Shown here one piece after another: positions 1 to 3,508 of a stretch of 5,632 nt of DNA. Source of the DNA: Actinocrinis sp046724665 (lineage in GTDB: Bacteria > Actinomycetota > Actinomycetes > Streptomycetales > Catenulisporaceae); the NCBI GenBank assembly GCA_046724665.1, contig JBKOWZ010000002.1, forward strand, positions 1 to 5,632, given 5' to 3'. How positions within the stretch are numbered: position 1 is the first letter of the stretch; each line of letters begins with the position of its first letter. The notes under the pieces are model-generated. The model ran no database searches and had not been told where the DNA came from. It saw nothing but the letters and a program-made list of their open reading frames with translations. The position numbers and the translations under genes are program-made.

Positions 1-303
1 CTCGTCTACGTCGTGCCCAGTGGCGGCGGCTATGTGTACTCCTCGACGGCCACCGGACTGTGCGGGAACGTGGTGTTCACCCCGGGCGCGACCCTCAGCG
101 CGACCGGCGCGTCCTCGTGGGGCGCGAACTCCGGTGCCGCCGCGGCGGCTGCGGAGACCAGCGCCTACAACGCATTGATATCGGCGGCTAACTCACGCGG
201 CTACTCGACCTGCATCAACGTCTCGTACAGCGACACGCTCGTCTACGTTGTGCCGAGTGGCGGCGGCTACGTGTACTCCTCGACGGCGACCGGCACCTGC
301 GGC
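1..303 (+). repeat. Two copies of a 22-codon repeat, 237 nt apart
   Basis: Positions 1-66 and 238-303 encode the same 22 residues except one (Leu versus Thr before the final CG). By hand count, 57 of 66 bases match, and six of the seven differing codons are synonymous. This suggests an old internal duplication held by selection on the protein, not a recent DNA duplication. More copies may lie upstream of the window. Confidence 0.85.
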
Positions 304-321
304 ACGCAGTCGTTCCAGTAA
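1..321 (+). CDS. C-terminal part of a repeat-containing, probably secreted protein (5' truncated)
   Basis: The reading frame is open from the window edge (frame 1) to TAA at 319-321, giving 106 visible residues; the true start lies outside. The protein is rich in Gly, Ser, Ala, Thr and Tyr with few charged residues and several cysteines, a composition common in exported actinobacterial proteins. A block beginning LVYVVPSGGGYVYSSTATG occurs twice, at residues 1-22 and 80-101, so the visible part spans one 79-residue period plus the start of the next. Between the copies lie an Ala-rich stretch (AAAAAAETSAYNALISAAN) and a segment with one Cys (STCINVSYSDT). The protein ends a few residues after the second copy (CGTQSFQ). 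I do not recognise the family. Export and extracellular location are inferred from composition only, since the signal peptide, if any, is outside the window. A stem-loop lies about 50 nt downstream. ATG or GTG codons inside the frame are unlikely to be the real start because the repeat already runs from the edge. Confidence 0.75.
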   Translation, partial: LVYVVPSGGGYVYSSTATGLCGNVVFTPGATLSATGASSWGANSGAAAAAAETSAYNALISAANSRGYSTCINVSYSDTLVYVVPSGGGYVYSSTATGTCGTQSFQ

Positions 322-342
322 CCGTCCGACGTCCAGCGTTCG

Positions 343-409
343 AACCCGCGGCGTCGAAGCCTTGAGCGGGTTGGGCCCGGTCCTCGCGAAGCCGTGCGGA
401 CCCGGGCCC
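343..409 (+). terminator. Candidate terminator of the upstream gene: two adjacent stem-loops
   Basis: The main stem pairs GGGCCCGGTCC (373-383) with GGACCCGGGCCC (398-409), eleven pairs with one bulged C and a 14-nt loop. Just before it, AACCCGC (343-349) can pair with GCGGGTT (366-372). No T-run follows, as is usual for actinobacterial terminators. It begins about 20 nt after the stop codon at 321, so it is the likely end of that transcript. Confidence 0.5.
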
Positions 410-523
410 CGTGCCGTCCGCGGCGGCCCTGCTTTCATCCGGGGAATGAGCCTCTTTCCACCTTTTGCGCAGCTTCCGTCGCCGACGGCGGCGCCGAAGG
501 GGCGCCTGGTCTAAACCGGCGAC

Positions 524-552
524 TACAGCTAAGGCAACGGCGTTGCTAGCTT
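524..552 (+). promoter_or_regulatory. Weak candidate promoter for the micro-ORF operon
   Basis: TAGCTT at 547-552 resembles the TAGRRT-type -10 element of actinobacterial housekeeping promoters. The hexamer 17 nt upstream (TACAGC, 524-529) is a poor -35. If used, transcription would start near 559 and leave an untranslated leader of about 50 nt. A promoter is expected between the terminator at 409 and the ribosome binding site at 595, but this exact placement is a guess; TAAGGC at 530-535 is another possible -10. Confidence 0.2.
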
Positions 553-584
553 GGAAGGCATCCGCGGTGACGTTGTCGCCGTGG
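528..584 (+). promoter_or_regulatory. Two inverted repeats upstream of the micro-ORF
   Basis: The first dyad is GCTA-ag-GCAAC (528-538) against GTTGC-TAGC (542-550), nine pairs around a 3-nt centre with a 2-nt asymmetry in the left arm. It overlaps the candidate -10, so it could be an operator or an RNA hairpin. The second is a ten-pair stem (562-571 with 575-584, two G-U pairs, GTT loop) lying 10 nt before the Shine-Dalgarno. It would fall in the 5' leader and could affect translation or stability of the peptide message. Both are seen directly; function is inferred. Confidence 0.35.
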
Positions 585-594
585 CCGGTCAGTG

Positions 595-601
595 AAAGGA
601 G
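595..601 (+). promoter_or_regulatory. Ribosome binding site of the micro-ORF
   Basis: AAAGGAG is a near-complete Shine-Dalgarno sequence, 6 nt before TTG at 608. It decides the start: an in-frame TGA at 593-595 blocks any upstream start, and the only other conventional in-frame starts, GTG at 632, TTG at 653 and ATG at 665, lack a comparable site. Confidence 0.7.
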
Positions 602-607
602 ACGGCA

Positions 608-688
608 TTGATCAAGGTCGCCCGCCACTACGTGAAGTACGCATTTTCGACATTGAGCAGCGCTATGTTCTCACTCGTCCAGGGCTGA
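608..688 (+). CDS. 26-residue cationic, amphipathic peptide; candidate precursor or signal peptide
   Basis: The frame runs from TTG (608-610) to TGA (686-688). The peptide begins MIKVARHYVKY, continues AFSTLSSAM and ends FSLVQG. Support for coding: a strong Shine-Dalgarno at ideal spacing, an in-frame stop just upstream that leaves little choice of start, and G or C at the third position of 21 of 26 codons; the overlapping frame starting at 592 lacks that bias. Charges (K3, R6, H7, K10) all lie in the first ten residues, and the rest is hydrophobic and Ser-rich. On a helical wheel V4, Y8, A12, L16, A19 and L23 share one face, with K3, R6/H7, K10, S14, S17/S18 and Q25 opposite. The pattern suits a membrane-associated peptide inserted N-in. 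It lacks Cys, so a lanthipeptide, sactipeptide or thiopeptide core is excluded. It lies 73 nt before an adenylation enzyme and upstream of a predicted intramembrane protease. It could be a signal peptide, a modified peptide, a protease substrate or a regulatory leader. I do not recognise the family. Confidence 0.6.
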   Translation: MIKVARHYVKYAFSTLSSAMFSLVQG

Positions 689-708
689 CAGGACACATCG
701 GCCTTTCG

Positions 709-744
709 GGCGTTCCGGGCCGTGCGCCGGCGGCCCGGAACGCC
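709..744 (+). promoter_or_regulatory. Perfect 14-bp hairpin between micro-ORF and adenylation gene (attenuator or mRNA processing/stability element)
   Basis: GGCGTTCCGGGCCG (709-722) is exactly complementary to CGGCCCGGAACGCC (731-744), with an 8-nt loop. It starts 21 nt after the micro-ORF stop and ends 6 nt before the next ribosome binding site (GGGGAGGGG, 751-759). No T-run follows. The position fits a partial terminator or a 3' stability stem, which would give many more peptide transcripts than enzyme transcripts, as known for many bacterial peptide-precursor operons. It could also limit ribosome access to the next gene. Confidence 0.65.
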
Positions 745-761
745 GCCACCGGGGAGGGGCC

Positions 762-2351
762 GTGCTCGGCAGTGCTTTCAACCAGTTGCGGTACGTCGCC
801 GACGTGCTGCGCGGGCGGACCGACCCGCGGGTGCTGACCCGGATCTCCCGGGACCTGGTCGCCACGCTCGCCGAGTTCGGTGCGCCCGGCGAGGACTCCG
901 CGCTGCTGCCGGGCGGGCGCGGGGTCGCCGTCGATCCGGAGGTCCGGCGGACCGTGGCCAACCGGGCGCTGCGTGCCACGGCGCGCGCCGCCGACGAGAC
1001 CGCCTACTACCGGCAACTGTTCGAATCCTGCGGCCTGCGGTCCGCCGAGCTCTCGCTGAGCACCTGGACGCGGCTGCCGGTCACCCCGAAGCGGGCACTG
1101 CGCGCCATGCCCGCCGCGTTCGTCTCCGCGCGCGCCAACCCGGTGCTGCTGGCGGCCACCACCGGGACCTCGGGCAGCCCCACCAGCGTCTGGTTCTGCG
1201 CGGACGAGATCGAGACCGCCACCGCGCTGAGCACGATCGCGCTCGCGGTCGCCGACGGTCTGCGCCCGCACCACGTGCTGGCCAGCGCAGTCTCCTCGCG
1301 CGCGGTGCTGCCGGGCCTGGTGGTGGGCGAGTGCGTCCGCCGGATCGGGGCCGGGCTGGTGCACCTGGGCACCATCGAGCCCTCGCTCGCGCTCGAACGG
1401 CTGGCCGCCCCGCTGAACCTGCCGGGCAAGGCCCCGCAGATCACCATGCTCAACTGCGCCGCCTCGTACCTGGCCGCGCTGGTCGCCGCGGCCGAGCGGG
1501 ACGGCTGGAGCCCGGACGACTTCGGGCTCGAAGTCATCACCGTAGGCGGCGAGGTGCTCACCGGCGCGCTGCGGCAGCGTGCGCAGCAGGCGCTCGGCGC
1601 GCGGGTGCGCAGCACGTATCTGATGACTGAGATAGTGCCGGTCGGCGGCGCCTACTGCTCGCAGGGCCATTTGCACTACCCGGCCGAGTTCGGCCACGTG
1701 GAGTTGCTCGATCCGCTGACGTCGCAGCCTGCGGCGCCTGGACAGCTCGCGATGCTCGTCGTGACGCCGTACGCACAGTACCGTCAGTGCACGATATTGC
1801 TGCGTTACGGCACCGGCGACCTCGTTCGCGTCCTCGACACGGAGCCGACGTGCGAACTGGCGGGCATACCCGCGTCCGGCGACATCGTCGGCCGCTACTC
1901 GGGGCCGCTCAGCCTGGCGGTTCCGACCCGCTCGGTCCTCGAGCTGCTGGAAGCCGAGCGGGAGATACCGCTGCCGGTGCGCTACAGCCTGGTCGGCGAT
2001 CCGGCTGACCCGGACGATCCGAGCAAGGCGATGCTGCACGTCGCGGTCAACCGGGCCTCGCCCGCGCTGCTCGGTCGGCTGGAGGACGGCGCGACGCGTG
2101 CGGGCCTGCCGATTGGCGGCATCGTCCTGCACGAAGACGCCGCGACACTGCCGTCACCGACCCCGCTGCGTGTTGACCTGCGGGAGCACACCTTCGAGCT
2201 GGCGGGGCGTGCGGGGCGGGCCAAGCGGGCACCGCGTGCGACCGGCACGACTGAAGTGACTGACATGGCTGGAGTCGCCGGGGTCGCTGACGCAGCCGAG
2301 GTCACCGACGTGGGCGATGCAGCCGACGTGGCCGAGGCGGCACGTGCGTGA
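762..2351 (+). CDS. PaaK-like AMP-forming adenylation enzyme (phenylacetate-CoA ligase family)
   Basis: This 529-residue protein belongs to the ANL superfamily, whose members activate a carboxylate with ATP to an acyl-AMP and usually pass it to CoA or another acceptor. Motifs in order: AYYRQLF (81-87), typical of the PaaK N-terminus; the P-loop TTGTSGSP (133-140); VGGEVL (261-266); YLMTEI (286-291), the aromatic-x-x-(T/S)E motif; and RYGTGDLVRV (348-357) with the ribose-binding Asp353. DIVGR (374-378) marks the start of the small C-terminal domain. That domain looks diverged: the GR-x-DD signature is absent and TPLRVDLR (467-474) stands where PaaK enzymes, as I recall, have a Lys-containing GK-x-x-R motif. 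The acceptor step may therefore differ. Residues 480-529 are a basic linker followed by an acidic Ala/Val/Asp tail. The protein should be cytosolic. GTG at 762 is chosen because GGGGAGGGG lies just upstream at 751-759 and no earlier conventional start is in frame after the hairpin. The gene overlaps the membrane protein gene by 4 nt (GTGA). The substrate cannot be read from the sequence; the upstream peptide's carboxylate is one untested possibility. Confidence 0.85.
   Translation: MLGSAFNQLRYVADVLRGRTDPRVLTRISRDLVATLAEFGAPGEDSALLPGGRGVAVDPEVRRTVANRALRATARAADETAYYRQLFESCGLRSAELSLSTWTRLPVTPKRALRAMPAAFVSARANPVLLAATTGTSGSPTSVWFCADEIETATALSTIALAVADGLRPHHVLASAVSSRAVLPGLVVGECVRRIGAGLVHLGTIEPSLALERLAAPLNLPGKAPQITMLNCAASYLAALVAAAERDGWSPDDFGLEVITVGGEVLTGALRQRAQQALGARVRSTYLMTEIVPVGGAYCSQGHLHYPAEFGHVELLDPLTSQPAAPGQLAMLVVTPYAQYRQCTILLRYGTGDLVRVLDTEPTCELAGIPASGDIVGRYSGPLSLAVPTRSVLELLEAEREIPLPVRYSLVGDPADPDDPSKAMLHVAVNRASPALLGRLEDGATRAGLPIGGIVLHEDAATLPSPTPLRVDLREHTFELAGRAGRAKRAPRATGTTEVTDMAGVAGVADAAEVTDVGDAADVAEAARA
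2247..2348 (+). repeat. Low-complexity acidic tail of the adenylation enzyme with a 15-codon period
   Basis: Residues 496-529 read as a degenerate duplication: EVTDMAGVAGVADA at 498-511 and EVTDVGDAADVAEA at 513-526. The DNA copies at 2253 and 2298 are diverged (GAAGTGACTGAC versus GAGGTCACCGAC). The segment lies beyond the end of the usual PaaK fold and runs into the overlap with the next gene. It may be a disordered interaction tail or simply neutral repeat growth. Confidence 0.6.
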
Positions 2352-3433
2352 GTCCGGGACCTGAACTGGGTGCGCTGTTCGTGCTCACCGCAGTTGTCGC
2401 CGGGCTGGTGGCCGTGGCGTGGGCGTACCTCGTGCGGATCGAGCTGCCGCGCCCGCCGATCGGGGTTTATGGGGGTTCGGACATCGTGATCATGTCCGCG
2501 CTGGTGGTCGCCGCCCCGCTGGCCTATCTCGCGCTGCCGAAGTCCGCCGTGGCCGCCGTGTTCGGGGTGGTGGTCTTCGCCGCCGTCCAGCTCGCGCTCG
2601 CCCCCTTGCTCGGCGGCCGGCTTTCCGCGCTCGCGGCGGCGCTGCTGTGCTCGGCGGTCGCGGCGGCGTGGCTGCTGCACCACGCGGGCGCGACCGAGGT
2701 GCTCAACGACGCGGCGCTGGCGGTCGCGGTCGTGGGCGTCGCCAACCTCTGGGTGCAGAGTGGCATGCGCGCTTCGCAGATCACCGCGTTCGCCGTGCTG
2801 CTGACCGGATACGACCTGACCGCCACCAGCCTGACCACCGTGATGAGCCGGTTCGCCGACGAGGTCTCGGGGATCGCGTTCGCTCCGCAGTTCGTCATCG
2901 CCACCGGCCGGGCGCCGCTCGGCATCGGGCTCGGCGACCTGCTGATGCTCGTGCTGTTCCCGCTCGCGGCGGTCAAGGCGTTCGGCCGGGCCGCCGGGCT
3001 GGTGGCCGCCGTCGCCGCCGTCGCGGTGACCGCCGTGGCCGCGGTTCTGCTCGGCCTCGGGGCGCTCGGCGCGCAGGTGCCGCTGCTGACGCTGCTCGGC
3101 CCGGTCATCTGCGTTCAGTATCTGCTCTGGCGGCGTGCCGGGTATCGGGAACGCACCGTCGCGCAGTGGCGCGCGGGCACGCCTGCGCGTCGCGCCGCCG
3201 CGTCCGCCGCCGACGCTGACACCGACGCACTCAGCGCTGCGCTGCGGGCCGCCTGGAGCCTGCCGATCCCCGCCGAGTACGGCGAGGGGGAAGGCGAGGA
3301 CGACGGCGCGTGGGTGGCGATCGACGAGGGTCGCGTCGTCGGCAGCGGCGCGTCGATGGGACTGGCCCGCAAGTCGGCCCGCCTGAACGGGCACGCGGGT
3401 GTGCCGATCGTCAGGGGAACGCGGGAGAGCTGA
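2348..3433 (+). CDS. Presenilin/signal-peptide-peptidase-like intramembrane aspartyl protease with C-terminal DUF5678-like domain
   Basis: The 361-residue protein has nine hydrophobic segments, roughly 8-29, 44-62, 66-89, 92-111, 118-137, 143-160, 192-212, 215-238 and 243-261. Helix 6 carries YD (Tyr155-Asp156) within LLTGYDLTATSL, and helix 7 carries GLGD (194-197, Asp197) within LGIGLGDLLM. YD in helix 6 plus GxGD in helix 7 is the catalytic signature of the presenilin/SPP family (MEROPS A22), and the 41-residue spacing is close to that of SPP. The stretch between them (VMSRFADEV, then FAPQFVI) also resembles the equivalent SPP region, from memory. The helix 9 PAL motif is not clear; LLGPVICV is the nearest. 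Arg/Lys fall in loops 1, 3, 5 and 7 and after helix 9 (R262, R263, R266, R268), giving N-out/C-in topology as in SPP. Residues 265-305 form an Arg/Ala linker. Residues 308-357, with AWVAIDEGRVVGSG, match the style of DUF5678 and would be cytosolic. GTG at 2348 overlaps the previous stop, implying translational coupling. If not a protease, it is an uncharacterised polytopic membrane protein. Confidence 0.65.
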   Translation: MSPGPELGALFVLTAVVAGLVAVAWAYLVRIELPRPPIGVYGGSDIVIMSALVVAAPLAYLALPKSAVAAVFGVVVFAAVQLALAPLLGGRLSALAAALLCSAVAAAWLLHHAGATEVLNDAALAVAVVGVANLWVQSGMRASQITAFAVLLTGYDLTATSLTTVMSRFADEVSGIAFAPQFVIATGRAPLGIGLGDLLMLVLFPLAAVKAFGRAAGLVAAVAAVAVTAVAAVLLGLGALGAQVPLLTLLGPVICVQYLLWRRAGYRERTVAQWRAGTPARRAAASAADADTDALSAALRAAWSLPIPAEYGEGEGEDDGAWVAIDEGRVVGSGASMGLARKSARLNGHAGVPIVRGTRES

Positions 3434-3434
3434 G

Positions 3435-3478
3435 GAAGGGGTCTGTGGCGGCCGCTCGGACGCGTCACAGACCCCTTC
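3435..3478. terminator. Stem-loop terminator between convergent genes
   Basis: GAAGGGGTCTGTG (3435-3447) pairs perfectly with CACAGACCCCTTC (3466-3478), a 13-bp stem with an 18-nt loop. It begins two bases after the stop of the membrane protease gene and lies 31 bases from the stop of the convergent glycosidase gene, so it can act on both transcripts. No long T-run is present on either side. Confidence 0.8.
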
Positions 3479-3508
3479 GTTGGACTCAGGCTGCCACCTG
3501 TACGGCCG

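Noticed and set aside
490..506. Short GGCGCC/GGCGCC hairpin
   Set aside because: Only 6 bp, expected by chance at this G+C content, and not placed next to a gene end.
446..514. Small ORF starting ATG at 446 (MSLFPPFAQLPSPTAAPKG...), 22 codons
   Set aside because: The only G-rich stretch (GGGGA) sits directly against the ATG, leaving no Shine-Dalgarno spacing. The product is Pro-rich with no recognisable pattern, and it lies upstream of the likely promoter.
592..837. 81-codon frame starting GTG at 592 that overlaps the micro-ORF
   Set aside because: Its third positions over 592-690 are poor in G/C compared with the TTG frame. It runs through the hairpin and into the adenylase gene in the wrong frame, and the Shine-Dalgarno lies inside it.
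722..1630. Arg-rich + strand frame overlapping the adenylation gene
   Set aside because: Shadow of the real frame: almost entirely Arg/Ala/Gly with no motifs, while the 762-2351 frame holds all adenylation motifs.
663..2132. Long antisense frame opposite the adenylation gene, and a similar one at 1982-3394
   Set aside because: Arg/Gly/Gln-rich products with no domain motifs, typical of shadow frames opposite high-GC genes. The + strand frames have clear motifs and codon bias.
2927..2938. GLGD motif read as a type IV prepilin peptidase (A24)
   Set aside because: A24 enzymes also use GxGD but are smaller and place the first Asp differently. The nine-helix layout with YD in helix 6 fits the presenilin/SPP type better.
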